DNA from: Mycobacterium sp. GA-1199
GTDB taxonomy: Bacteria; Actinomycetota; Actinomycetes; Mycobacteriales; Mycobacteriaceae
Reading direction: 5' to 3'
Assembly (NCBI RefSeq): GCF_001500045.1
Contig: NZ_LQIX01000002.1
Coordinates: 62,001 to 126,000, forward strand
Length of the DNA stretch: 64,000 nucleotides
The first letter of the stretch is position 1; each line of letters starts with the position of its first letter. A model generated the notes under the pieces. That model searched no databases, was not told where the DNA came from, and was given only the letters and a program-made list of their open reading frames with translations. A program made the translations under genes and the position numbers. This document shows positions 1-8,510 of this stretch, piece by piece.

Positions 1-1815
1 ATTGACGGGCAAGGCGCGTTCCCGCGTATCCAGGGCGACATCCCCGCCGCCGACCGCTACACCGAGATGCGGTTGTCGGCTCCCGGCGCCGCGCTGACCG
101 CCGAGCTGGACAGTCACGCCGTGCCGATGGTCTCGACCTTCGACGGCGAATGGGTCGAGCCGACGGTGCTGCCTGCCCAGTGGCCGGTGTTGCTGTGCAA
201 CGGTGCCGTCGGCATCGCCGAGGGGTGGGCCACCAAGGTGCCCGCCCACAATCCGCGCGAGATCATGGCCGCCTGCCGGGCGCTGTTGAAGACGCCGAAC
301 ATGACCGACGACCGCCTGGTCAAGTTGATCCCCGGCCCGGACTGGGGTTGCGGTGCCACGGTGGTCGGTACCGCCGGCCTGCGGGAGTACATCACCACCG
401 GTCGGGGCCAGTTCACCGTGCGCGGCACGCTGTCGGTGGACGGGAAGAATGTCGTCATCACCGAGTTGCCGCCGGGCGTCGCGAGTAACACGGTGCAGGA
501 ACGGATTCGGGCCCTGGTGGAGTCCGGTGAGCTGCCCGGTGTGGCGGACATGTCCGATCTGACCGACCGCCGCAACGGGCTGCGGATCGTCGTCACCGCC
601 AAACGTGGCCACAGCGCCGAGCAGATCCGCGATCAGCTGCTGGCTCTGACGCCTTTGGAAGGGACCTTCGCCGCCAGCCTCGTCGCGCTCGACGAGAACC
701 GGGTGCCGCGGTGGTGGTCGGTGCGCGAGTTTATCAAAGCATTTCTCTCCCTGCGTGATTCGGTGGTGCTGCACCGCAGTGAGTACCGGCTGGAGAAGGT
801 CGCCGCCCGCCGTCATCTGGTGGCCGGCCTGATGACCATCCACCTCGACATCGACGCCGCGGTGGCGGTGATCCGCGGCTCCGACACCGTCGACGAAGCC
901 CGACAGGGTCTGCAGGACCGGTTCAAGATCGGCGCCGTTCAGGCCGACTACGTGTTGGCGTTACAACTGCGCCGCCTGACCAAACTCGACGTCATCGAAC
1001 TGCAGGCCGAGGCCGAACGACTGGACGCCGAATTCGCCCAACTCACCGAGCTGGTGTCGGATCCGGAGGCGCGGAAGTCGGTGATCGACAAGGAATTGGT
1101 GGAGACCGCAAAACTGTTCAAGGGCCCCGAATTCGACCGCCGCACCGTGCTCGACTTCGACGCCACGCCGGTCACGTCCGGGGGCGCAGACGACGGACCT
1201 CGGGAGCGCAAGGTGAACGCGTCCTGGCGGCTCGACGACCGCGGCGTCTTCTCCGACCGCCACGGCGAGCTGCTCACCTCCGGGCTGGGGTGGGCGGTGT
1301 GGACCGACGGCCGGGTGAAGTTCACCTCCGGTGGAGGGCTGCCGTACAAGGTCCGCGAGATTCCCGTCGCGCCGGACATCACCGGCCTCGTGTGCTCGGG
1401 TGTGCTGGCCGAGGGGTACCACCTGGCGTTGGTGACCCGGCGCGGCAAGGTTCTACGGATCGACCCGGTGGCGGTGAATCCGCAGGGCGTCGCCGGCAAC
1501 GGCGTGGCCGGGGTGAAGTTGGCGGGCGGCGACGACGAGGTCATCGCCGCGCTGCCCGTCTCGTGCGCCAACGGCGAGGCCATTCTGTCGCTGGCGGAAA
1601 AGAGCTGGAAGGTCACCGAAGTCGCCGACATCCCGGTGAAGGGCCGCGGAGGCGCCGGCGTCGGGTTTCATCCGTTCGTCAAGGGTGAGAGCGCGCTGCT
1701 TGCGGCGTCGATCTCGGCGACGGGCTTCGTGCGCGGGAAGAGGTTGGTCCGGGCCGAGAACCGTGCCAAGGCGTCGATCAAGGGCTCTGGCCTGGATGTG
1801 ACGCCGGCCGGCTAG
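1..1815 (+). CDS. Type IIA DNA topoisomerase subunit A (GyrA/ParC-like), 5' truncated by window edge
   Basis: The gene is open from base 1, so its start lies upstream of the window. The first visible codons encode the end of the 5Y-CAP domain, including the motif DRYTEMRL. Its Tyr (codon 58-60) is the expected DNA-cleaving tyrosine of GyrA and ParC. The tower and coiled-coil regions follow, and the last 200 residues resemble a degenerate GyrA-type beta-pinwheel. I see no canonical GyrA box, only VKGRGGAGVGF late in the protein. Some mycobacteria carry a second, atypical type II topoisomerase besides gyrase (TopoM in M. smegmatis), and this may be such a paralogue. The partner ATPase subunit is not in the window. 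Family is confident, exact subclass less so. Confidence 0.88.
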   Translation: MDGQGAFPRIQGDIPAADRYTEMRLSAPGAALTAELDSHAVPMVSTFDGEWVEPTVLPAQWPVLLCNGAVGIAEGWATKVPAHNPREIMAACRALLKTPNMTDDRLVKLIPGPDWGCGATVVGTAGLREYITTGRGQFTVRGTLSVDGKNVVITELPPGVASNTVQERIRALVESGELPGVADMSDLTDRRNGLRIVVTAKRGHSAEQIRDQLLALTPLEGTFAASLVALDENRVPRWWSVREFIKAFLSLRDSVVLHRSEYRLEKVAARRHLVAGLMTIHLDIDAAVAVIRGSDTVDEARQGLQDRFKIGAVQADYVLALQLRRLTKLDVIELQAEAERLDAEFAQLTELVSDPEARKSVIDKELVETAKLFKGPEFDRRTVLDFDATPVTSGGADDGPRERKVNASWRLDDRGVFSDRHGELLTSGLGWAVWTDGRVKFTSGGGLPYKVREIPVAPDITGLVCSGVLAEGYHLALVTRRGKVLRIDPVAVNPQGVAGNGVAGVKLAGGDDEVIAALPVSCANGEAILSLAEKSWKVTEVADIPVKGRGGAGVGFHPFVKGESALLAASISATGFVRGKRLVRAENRAKASIKGSGLDVTPAG

Positions 1816-1816
1816 C

Positions 1817-1830
1817 CGAAGTTCACTTCG
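1817..1830. terminator. Small hairpin between convergent genes
   Basis: CGAAGT and ACTTCG form a short inverted repeat directly after the topoisomerase stop codon and before the convergent TetR stop codon. The stem is only 5-6 bp and has no T-run, so a bidirectional terminator is a weak inference. Confidence 0.3.
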
Positions 1831-1850
1831 CTTTACGGTTGACCGGATCC

Positions 1851-2462
1851 CTACCGCGCTGCCGTAGCTCGACACACCAACGTCACCAGGGAATCGATCT
1901 CGTCGGGTGTCATCGCTCGTCCTTCGAAGAGGGAGACCGACACCGCGGGTGCCAGCATCATGCGCAACACGACCGCCGAATCCACGTCAGCGCTCACCTC
2001 GCCGCGATCAATACCTCGCTCGACCATCCCGAACCATTGCGAGAGGTCGTTTCGAAACCAGCCCATCATGGAGTCGTTCAACGACGGGTACCGCCCCGAG
2101 ATCATCGTGGCCATGATTGCCCGCTCCACGGGATCGGCTGCGAGCGAGGCCAACTCGGTGATCAGGGTCCGGACATCGCTCTCCCACGCGCCGGTGTCCG
2201 GGGTGTCGGTGCGATGACGCGCGTGAAATACGAGAGCTTCGTCCAGCAGTGCCGCCGAGGTGGGCCACCACCGATAGATCGTGCCCCTGTTCACCCCCGA
2301 CCGTACCGCCACCTCCGCGATCGGAAGCTCCACCTTGCCTTCGGTCAACAACTCCAGACATACGCGCATCACCGATTCACGCACACGCTCGCTGCGTCCG
2401 CCAGGGCGAACGCGTTGTCTGACTGCATGATTCGCCGCACTGCGGTGCGTTGACGAGCTCAC
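1851..2462 (-). CDS. TetR/AcrR family transcriptional regulator
   Basis: 203 residues with a GTG start and an AAGGA-like ribosome site just upstream. The N-terminal third is a TetR-type helix-turn-helix: an alpha-helical segment ending in VAVRSGVNRGTIYRWWPTSA, where the Gly-Val-x-x-x-Thr-Ile-Tyr-x-Trp recognition helix is typical. The C-terminal domain is all-helical and presumably binds a small ligand. It is divergent from the LLM oxidoreductase at 2731, so that gene and itself are the likely targets. The ligand cannot be inferred. Confidence 0.88.
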   Translation of the reverse strand: MSSSTHRSAANHAVRQRVRPGGRSERVRESVMRVCLELLTEGKVELPIAEVAVRSGVNRGTIYRWWPTSAALLDEALVFHARHRTDTPDTGAWESDVRTLITELASLAADPVERAIMATMISGRYPSLNDSMMGWFRNDLSQWFGMVERGIDRGEVSADVDSAVVLRMMLAPAVSVSLFEGRAMTPDEIDSLVTLVCRATAAR

Positions 2463-2601
2463 GGTCCTTGGTCCCTTGCAGTTGGACCGACGCTGGCGTT
2501 GCGCGCTGTCGCTTTCATCGGGCCTCCTCGTCGTCGGTGTCCCATTAGACCGCGCCAGCGCGGGGCGGCCTTTCGATCCCCGAGATACGCGAGCTTAATT
2601 G

Positions 2602-2612
2602 AACAGACTGTT
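2602..2612. promoter_or_regulatory. Candidate TetR operator in the divergent promoter region
   Basis: A perfect palindrome AACAG-A-CTGTT lies in the 268-bp gap between the divergent tetR and LLM genes. It is followed at 2615-2620 by TATTAT, a plausible -10 hexamer reading rightward. Binding by the adjacent TetR protein is inference from position only. Confidence 0.35.
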
Positions 2613-2730
2613 GCTATTATGCCTGCTGTCGATCGCCGGTTCAGTAAAGGAATGCTGCATATGTCACGGATAGCGCTGCGCCGCTTAGTAGTCGGATTCC
2701 GCTCTGCCCCACGCCTCCCGGGGAGCCACG

Positions 2731-3651
2731 TTGAGCTCTGATCTCGGGTTGAAGATCTCCATGGGTCTTCCGACACTGTTCCCGCACGGACGCGAGACGG
2801 AGCTTGCGTGGTATCGGAAGATAGACGAGGGCCCGTGGGACGGGCTCGTCACCTACGAACGAATCGTTTACCCCTACAGCTGGTCGGTCGTCCCGCAGCT
2901 TGCCGCCGCGGCTGCGATGACGGAGCGCGTCCGACTCTGGACCGACGTCGTCGCACTCCCCATGCGAAACCCCGTCCTGTTCGCCAAGGACTTGGCGACG
3001 ATCGACGTCCTATCGGACGGGCGCTTGACGCTCGGGATCGGCATCGGCGCCTGGGACGAGGATTACCTCGCAGCCGACTGCCCGCTCGACCGAAAGCGGC
3101 AACGAATGGACGAGGCCGTCGCGGCGATGCGCCGCGTGTGGGCCCAGGAGCCGCCCATCGACGGACGCTTTCCCGTAGGGCCCGTGCCCGTGCAGAGCGA
3201 CGGCATTCCGCTTGTCGCCGGCGTGATCGGCCCGAAGGCACTTGCTCGAGCGGCACGATGGGCTGCTGGAGTGAGCGACCCGGCCCATTCGCTGCACTTC
3301 GACCCTGAGGCGCTGGCGGCTCAGCGCGAGCGTGTCATCGAGGCGTGGCGGGCTGCAGGCAGGACGGATCGGCCACACTTCTCCGCGCCGGTTTGGTTCG
3401 CGCTCGGGCCTGAGCCGGAACGTCAACTTCGGGAGCACGTGAAGGACTTCTGGGAAGAAGAAGTCGGCACCGTCGGAGAAGACGTCTCCTACTTGACCAC
3501 TCCGGGCACGGGGACGATGAACTGCGGAGCGGCCGGCCTTCTTGCCGCCGTCAACGGTGCACGAGAGGCGGGCCTCGACGAACTCCGGCTCATCCCGTCG
3601 ACCACCGACCCCGACGAAATCGACCGCGCACGCGAGGTGCTTGGTATCTGA
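2731..3651 (+). CDS. LLM class (luciferase-like) flavin-dependent oxidoreductase
   Basis: 306 residues from a TTG start preceded by a GGGGAG ribosome site. The protein has the bacterial luciferase-like TIM-barrel pattern: an N-terminal strand (ISMGLPTLF), then LWTDVVALPMRNPVLFAKDLATIDVLSDGRL and the LGIGIGAW strand found in F420- or FMN-dependent LLM enzymes. These enzymes usually oxidise or reduce small organic substrates; the substrate here is unknown. It is divergent from the tetR gene, which probably controls it. A second, different LLM gene lies at 26001. Confidence 0.87.
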   Translation: MSSDLGLKISMGLPTLFPHGRETELAWYRKIDEGPWDGLVTYERIVYPYSWSVVPQLAAAAAMTERVRLWTDVVALPMRNPVLFAKDLATIDVLSDGRLTLGIGIGAWDEDYLAADCPLDRKRQRMDEAVAAMRRVWAQEPPIDGRFPVGPVPVQSDGIPLVAGVIGPKALARAARWAAGVSDPAHSLHFDPEALAAQRERVIEAWRAAGRTDRPHFSAPVWFALGPEPERQLREHVKDFWEEEVGTVGEDVSYLTTPGTGTMNCGAAGLLAAVNGAREAGLDELRLIPSTTDPDEIDRAREVLGI

Positions 3652-3769
3652 TCCGGCGTTCGGTATCGGTGACGGAGGCGCATCCTGGCGCCGCACCGGC
3701 CCGTACCGGTGCGGCATCAAAAATTGATATCGACCCCGCGTGGCTCCCTAATCACAGGCGTCTCATAGA

Positions 3770-3775
3770 TAACAT
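3770..3775 (+). promoter_or_regulatory. -10 box TAACAT of a leaderless-type promoter
   Basis: TAACAT fits TANNNT and ends 6 nt before the GTG start at 3782. No ribosome-binding site lies between, which suggests that transcription starts at the start codon. Confidence 0.5.
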
Positions 3776-3781
3776 CGCGCG

Positions 3782-4552
3782 GTGCAGTTATCCCGGCGTG
3801 ACGCACTGCGCTACGCCGCCACGGTGTCGGCACTGGCCGGACTCGGTGCGGCATCGGCGGTTACGCACGCGCCGAGCGCCGATGCCGCGCGCCCCACGCT
3901 GATCGACTATGCGATGCGCCAGATTCCGGCGCGGGACATCCGGGCCGCCGGCCACTCGGGCGTCATCAACTACGTGTCGACCTCACGGCCCGGCTCGAAC
4001 TTCGGCGCCAAACCGATCACCTTGCCCTACGCCAAGTCCCTGGCCGCCGCCGGTCTGGTGATCGTCAGCAACTACCAGTACGGCAAGCCGGGCGGTACGG
4101 CACCGTCGGACTTCACCCGCGGATACCCCGGTGGCGTCGCAGATGCTCGCACCGGCTGGCACCTCCACACCGCCGCGGGTGGCGGTCGCAGCGCACCGAT
4201 CTTCTTCAGCGTCGACGACGACATCGACCGCCAGACATGGATCAACACGGTGCTGCCGTGGTTCCGCGGAATCAACTCGGTGATCGGTGTACAGCGAACC
4301 GGGATCTACGGCGGCATCAGGCCGTGCCAGTGGGCCGCCGCCGACGGTGTCATCGGCAAGTCGGGCACCCCCGGCCACGTGTGGGCCTGGCAGACGCGGT
4401 CCTGGTCCAACGGGCAGATCTACCCGGCCGCGGTGCTCTACCAGCGCATCATCGACACCGCGTCGAACCCGGGCCCGGTGGTCGGTGGCATCCGCGTCGA
4501 CGTCAACGACGTGCTGGCGCAGGACTGCGGCCAGTGGAATCTGCATCCGTGA
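3782..4552 (+). CDS. Tat-exported DUF1906 (glycoside hydrolase-like) protein
   Basis: 256 residues from GTG. The N-terminus has a twin-arginine signal (SRRDALRYAATVSALAGLG) ending near ADA, so the protein should be exported folded. The rest is a DUF1906 domain, a GH25-like TIM barrel: it opens with LIDYAMRQIPARDIRAAGHSGVINYVS and contains the acidic strand FFSVDDDID. M. tuberculosis Rv2525c is the known Tat-exported member and affects cell-wall properties; no enzymatic activity is firmly established for the family. It is convergent with the following coiled-coil secreted protein. Confidence 0.85.
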   Translation: MQLSRRDALRYAATVSALAGLGAASAVTHAPSADAARPTLIDYAMRQIPARDIRAAGHSGVINYVSTSRPGSNFGAKPITLPYAKSLAAAGLVIVSNYQYGKPGGTAPSDFTRGYPGGVADARTGWHLHTAAGGGRSAPIFFSVDDDIDRQTWINTVLPWFRGINSVIGVQRTGIYGGIRPCQWAAADGVIGKSGTPGHVWAWQTRSWSNGQIYPAAVLYQRIIDTASNPGPVVGGIRVDVNDVLAQDCGQWNLHP

Positions 4553-4564
4553 CCGTTGTCGCGG

Positions 4565-5704
4565 TCAGCGGCGCGGTGTCGTGGTGACGTGCACGTGGTC
4601 GTAGTGGCCGTAACCTGAGCCCGCCGGACCGCTCGGCGTGTAGTAGGTGCCGCGCCAGATCACGTCTTGGAGCCCGAATCGGCTCGCGTTGCTCAGCATG
4701 AAGTCACGGATCGCGTCACCGAGGGCGATGCCCTCGGCGCTCTCGGGATTGGGGATCATCACGTCGATCGCCAGGCCGCTCGGATGCCACGGCTTCGAGT
4801 CGGGTCGGACGCCGTCGATGTCGGCGATCTGAGGATATTTCGCGCTGATCGCCCGGGCGGCAAGGACGGTGTTGACCTGTAGCCCGGCCTCGTTCGCGAC
4901 ACCGACGGGCAGTGCCTCCGGGACATCGACACGGGCGGCCGCCAGGGCTTGAGCGGGGTCGACGGGCGGCTGGCCGGGCATCGCGAGAATCGCCGGGTCC
5001 GGCGGTGCGGGCGCAGCGGGGGGCGGGGGCGGCGCTGCTGGTGGCGGGACCGCGTTGTCGATGACCGCCTGCTGCTGCGGTGTCAACGCCGCGTACTGCG
5101 CCTCGGCGGCGGCGATCTTGCGCAGCAGGTCATTCCATTTAGCCTGCAGGTCCGCGCGGACCGCGGCGGCCTGCTCGGTCGCGGCGCGGGCGTCCGCTGC
5201 CGACTTCTCGGAAGCCTGCGCGGCGGTCTGGGCGCGCTCGCGTGCGGCGTGGAACGCCTTCATCTGCTCAGCCGTCGTGGCGCCGACCACGCGCTGCAGC
5301 GTCAGCTTGTCGAGCAATTGCTGCGGCGAGGATGCGGTCAGTAGTGCCGCTGCCTGGCCGTTGCGGCCACTCATGTAGTCCATCGCCGCGATGCGGTCGA
5401 CTGCCGCCTGGTACGGCGCTAGCTGGGAGTTCGCGGCTGCGAGGGCATCAAGGTCGGTGCGGTGGCGGTCTTCGGCCGCCTTCTGGGCAGCCATTCGTGA
5501 GTCGACATCGTGTTGGGCGGCGGTGACGGCCTCGCGGGTCTCCAGCGCCTGAGCCGACAACTCGTTGAGTTTGGCCAGTGCGTCATCCGCCGGGTCTGCC
5601 ACCACGTGGCCTGCCAGTGACAGAGCCAGCGCCAGGACCGTGGCTGCGACGCCGCCCGCCATCCGCGGGAGTAAACGGCGCACCCGACCCATTCGGATTG
5701 TCAC
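4565..5704 (-). CDS. Secreted coiled-coil protein with C-terminal ARB_07466-like domain
   Basis: 379 residues. It has a signal peptide (LPRMAGGVAATVLALALSLAGHVVA), then about 180 residues of Ala-rich heptad coiled coil (residues 40-215), a Pro/Ala linker (PPPAAPPPPPAAPAPP), and a C-terminal domain of about 115 residues. That domain has HPSGLAIDVMIPNP, FGLQDVIWRGTYY and GYGHYDHVHVT, with the H-x-x-D and final HxH pattern of small metal-dependent peptidase-like domains. The coiled coil resembles the regulatory half of RipC/FtsEX-type hydrolases. A role in peptidoglycan remodelling is inference. Confidence 0.8.
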   Translation of the reverse strand: MTIRMGRVRRLLPRMAGGVAATVLALALSLAGHVVADPADDALAKLNELSAQALETREAVTAAQHDVDSRMAAQKAAEDRHRTDLDALAAANSQLAPYQAAVDRIAAMDYMSGRNGQAAALLTASSPQQLLDKLTLQRVVGATTAEQMKAFHAARERAQTAAQASEKSAADARAATEQAAAVRADLQAKWNDLLRKIAAAEAQYAALTPQQQAVIDNAVPPPAAPPPPPAAPAPPDPAILAMPGQPPVDPAQALAAARVDVPEALPVGVANEAGLQVNTVLAARAISAKYPQIADIDGVRPDSKPWHPSGLAIDVMIPNPESAEGIALGDAIRDFMLSNASRFGLQDVIWRGTYYTPSGPAGSGYGHYDHVHVTTTPRR

Positions 5705-5988
5705 GATCCTTCGTTGCAGGGACCCGTCCCGGTCCGGCCACGTTTTGTCTCGGACAGGTTATGGAGTCACACCGGCGATGTCTACTCGTCGGTCAATCTG
5801 ACCGGGCTTCCTTCCCAAGGCCCGCCACTTCACGAGCACCGGCATCGTCAGCGCGATGGCTGCGCGGCTCGTGGACGCCGCCGACGGCGATGACCGCCTT
5901 GCGGGTCCGGCGGTTACAGCAAGTCGACACGCAGGCAGGTTGTCGGACCTCGAGAGGAAGGTGAGGGCAGCGACGGAAAGGAGCCAAG

Positions 5989-6456
5989 ATGTGCTGGCAA
6001 TGCGATCACCCGGAGGCCACTCGTGCCGACTACCACGACGTGCTCCGACGAAAGATTTCTGAGCACGGCTGGGCCGTGCAGTACGTCGAGGACGAGCCGA
6101 CCCCGTTCGCCTACACCATCGGGCTGCACGGAGCCGGGCTGCCGGAGCTGTTGGTGACCGCGTTGCCACCCCGGCAAGCGGCGAGGGTGCTCAACACGGT
6201 GGCCGACTACATGATCCGCTCCCGGGTGCCGGCACCCGGCGACACGATGGAGTTGCCCGACGGTTGGCGCGCCGAGTTCGTCGCGGTCGCGCAACCAGAC
6301 GTGCATATGTGTCTGGCGGTGGAACTGTACGGGCCCGACGTGCGGGCCCTGCAGATCGCGTGGCTCGATGAGCGCGGCCACTCCCCCTGGTGCCCGGAGT
6401 TCAACGCCGGCGGCCGCCGCCAGCCGGTGCTGGGCGTGCGCGCTCGCCAGACGTAA
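5989..6456 (+). CDS. DUF4262 domain-containing protein
   Basis: 155 residues from ATG behind an AAAGGAG ribosome site. It matches the DUF4262 pattern: an N-terminal Cys-Trp-x-Cys-Asp motif, HGWAVQYVEDEPTPFAYTIGLHG, LPELLVTALP, and a C-terminal WLDERGHSPWCPEF. No function is known for the family. No partner gene is apparent; the 284 bp upstream show no recognisable gene. Confidence 0.78.
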   Translation: MCWQCDHPEATRADYHDVLRRKISEHGWAVQYVEDEPTPFAYTIGLHGAGLPELLVTALPPRQAARVLNTVADYMIRSRVPAPGDTMELPDGWRAEFVAVAQPDVHMCLAVELYGPDVRALQIAWLDERGHSPWCPEFNAGGRRQPVLGVRARQT

Positions 6457-6593
6457 GTTGGCCGGGCTACCCGCTTCGAATCGAAGTAGCGGCGTACGAG
6501 CAGGTACCGCGCAGCGCAGCGCCGGCGTGCAGGACGTCGGTGAGCGGCCGAGGGCTTGGTGCGGCGACGTAGAGAGTGGTGACGGCGGTCTTC

Positions 6594-7016
6594 TCAGTTC
6601 AGGATCTCCGCATCGTCGTTTGAGAGCAGCGCAGACAGTCGGTGGCGCCACGTCTGCAACTGTTCAGGGGTCAGTCGCGTCCACTCAGTGATCTCGCCGA
6701 CGATCCGCAGTGGGGCCGTGCTGCGGTACGACCGAGTGGGGTTGCCGGGGAACTTCTTATCGGTCACGTTCGGGTCATTCTCGAATTCCCCGGTCGGCTC
6801 TACTTCGTACACCCTGGGAAGTGCTTGCCCCTCGGCGAGTTCCGCGGCGACCTCCGCGGCAAGGCCGGCTCCGTCAACGAGAGCCGTGAAGTAGATGTGG
6901 TTCATCACGATCTCGGGACGGTAGTTCGATCGATGGCCCGCAGTGAGGAGCTCACCCACACTCAGCTTCGCGATCGTGCCGTGGAAGAACGGGCCGTCAT
7001 CAATCTGTTTGGACAC
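6594..7016 (-). CDS. arr: NAD+-rifampin ADP-ribosyltransferase (Arr family)
   Basis: 140 residues from a GTG start at 7016, chosen because GAGGGA lies 6 nt upstream and the length matches Arr proteins of about 140 residues. Arr inactivates rifamycins by transferring ADP-ribose from NAD+ to the C23 hydroxyl. The expected family residues are visible: His12 in FFHGT, Tyr42 in NHIYFT, Asp81 in NDPNVTDKK, followed by PGNPTRSYRS and IVGEITEW. M. smegmatis is intrinsically rifampin-tolerant through its own arr. Reading upstream of 7016 in the same frame shows no family similarity, so a longer start is unlikely. Confidence 0.9.
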   Translation of the reverse strand: MSKQIDDGPFFHGTIAKLSVGELLTAGHRSNYRPEIVMNHIYFTALVDGAGLAAEVAAELAEGQALPRVYEVEPTGEFENDPNVTDKKFPGNPTRSYRSTAPLRIVGEITEWTRLTPEQLQTWRHRLSALLSNDDAEILN

Positions 7017-7342
7017 CTGAAGTCCCTCGGACGTACTGCTGAGACGTCCCAGCATGCAGCACCACCCGGGCCTTGCCACAAGCCCCCTATCAGGCCTTAT
7101 CCTGAAGGTGAGAGCGATTCTGCCGATTCCGGATCCCGGCCTCATCTCACCGAAGGCTCTCAGTGGGTCGTGTCGGTCCGAATCTCCCTCTAGTAGAACA
7201 CCTTTCGCAGCGCCGCCGAGCAGCCGCCCGGCAGTGCATCCGCCGAGCAGCCAGCGGGGAGCACTTGTGTGTTTTCCCTCCCGCGGTGACCAGGCCCAGA
7301 AAGCGGGGGTTGAGAATCCGCCTGGATGGCTAACCTGCACGG
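7017..7342. other. Gene-free divergent gap between arr and the methyltransferase
   Basis: 326 bp holding the arr promoter (leftward) and the methyltransferase promoter (rightward). It contains two direct copies of GCCGAGCAGCC about 30 bp apart and a small AGGCCT palindrome near 7093. I see no RNA gene or convincing operator. Confidence 0.5.
7331..7336 (+). promoter_or_regulatory. -10 box TAACCT of a leaderless-type promoter
   Basis: TAACCT fits TANNNT and ends 6 nt before the ATG at 7343; there is no ribosome-binding site. Confidence 0.5.
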
Positions 7343-8431
7343 ATGCCGTCGACCCCACTGCCTGTAGTGCTGGCCACGCTCGCTCTGCGGCGCAGACTCA
7401 AACAGCTCGCCGACCTTCTGGTGCCGCCTCAGATCGCGATGCTGGATCTCGGCGAGGGCGTCGGAGGCGTCCAGATCGCCGCAACCATTGCCGAACTCGG
7501 GATTGCCGATGTGCTCGCCGATGGGCCGAAGAGCGCGCACGAGATCGCCGCCCGAGTCAACTGCAACGAAGACACCATCCATCGCCTGCTGCGCGGCGCG
7601 GTCGGATGCGGCCTCTGCACGATGGATCGCCGCACGGGTGCGGTCAAGCTGACCCGCACCGGAGCGGTGCTGCGCAGCGATCACCCTGCTTCGCTGCGGG
7701 CGTGGATGCGCTACAAGGGGATGCGGTCGACCGTGGATGCCTGGGGCGGCCTTGCCGCCAGTGTGCGAAGCGGCCGAAGCGCTTTCGAGCTCGTGCACGG
7801 GATGTCGGTATGGGAGTGGTTCGCCGCCCATCCCGAGGAGCAACGCATCTTCGCGTCGACGATGCGGCAAGCCACAGAAATCAGCGCCCGTGCCATCGCG
7901 CGGGTCTACCCGTGGCCGGACAGTGCTGTGGTGTGCGATGTCGCCGGCGGCATCGGCACGCTGCTGTCGGTGATCGTGGCGGAATCGCGCGCGAACCTGC
8001 GCGGGATATTGGTCGACAGTGCAGGGATGATCGTCGAAGCCCAGGGATTCCTCGCCGAGCGCGGTGTGGCTGATCGCATCGACCGTGTCGAGGGCGACAT
8101 CTTCGGCACCATCTGCGCCACCGCTGACGTCTATCTGCTCAAGGATGTGCTGCACGACTGGGACGACGAACGCTGCGGTGAGATTCTTGCCGCGGTGGCG
8201 GCGAGCATGCCCCGGGGTAGCAAGCTCGTGGTGGTCGAATACCTTCAAGAACCCAATCGCCCGAACCCGTTTTCGCCGCTTCTCGATCTGCACACGTTGA
8301 CCCAACGAGACGGCGGACGCCTGCGTTCGCTCGCCGAATTGTCGGCCCTCCTCACCCGCGCCGGTCTGAGGCCGACCGGCCGGACGTTCTCGGTCGTCCC
8401 GCACGACCTCATCGAAGCCGAGAAGGTCTGA
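7343..8431 (+). CDS. SAM-dependent O-methyltransferase (plant-type/O-MT family 2)
   Basis: 362 residues. The N-terminal half is a winged-helix dimerisation domain (IAATIAELGIADVLADGPKSAHEIAARVN, then a DTIHRLLRGAVGCGL helix). The C-terminal half is a Rossmann methyltransferase with the SAM loop VCDVAGGIGTLLSVI, the acidic strand end ILVDSAG, and YLLKDVLHDWDDERCGEIL, where the HDW motif places the catalytic-base region of this family. Such enzymes methylate phenolic hydroxyls of aromatic metabolites; the substrate is not predictable. An SDR gene follows on the same strand. Confidence 0.86.
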   Translation: MPSTPLPVVLATLALRRRLKQLADLLVPPQIAMLDLGEGVGGVQIAATIAELGIADVLADGPKSAHEIAARVNCNEDTIHRLLRGAVGCGLCTMDRRTGAVKLTRTGAVLRSDHPASLRAWMRYKGMRSTVDAWGGLAASVRSGRSAFELVHGMSVWEWFAAHPEEQRIFASTMRQATEISARAIARVYPWPDSAVVCDVAGGIGTLLSVIVAESRANLRGILVDSAGMIVEAQGFLAERGVADRIDRVEGDIFGTICATADVYLLKDVLHDWDDERCGEILAAVAASMPRGSKLVVVEYLQEPNRPNPFSPLLDLHTLTQRDGGRLRSLAELSALLTRAGLRPTGRTFSVVPHDLIEAEKV

Positions 8432-8497
8432 AGGGTGCAGCGCTTATCGCTGGACCGACCGCCGAGTTGAATCGTCCTGCGCCCTTCATGGTCGACG

Positions 8498-8503
8498 TAT
8501 CGT
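8498..8503 (+). promoter_or_regulatory. -10 box TATCGT of a leaderless-type promoter
   Basis: TATCGT fits TANNNT and ends 7 nt before the GTG start at 8511, without a ribosome-binding site. Confidence 0.48.
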
Positions 8504-8510
8504 CGAGGCC

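Noticed and set aside
5705-5988. A possible gene between the coiled-coil and DUF4262 genes.
   Set aside because: Several short frames exist but none has start-site support or a recognisable family.
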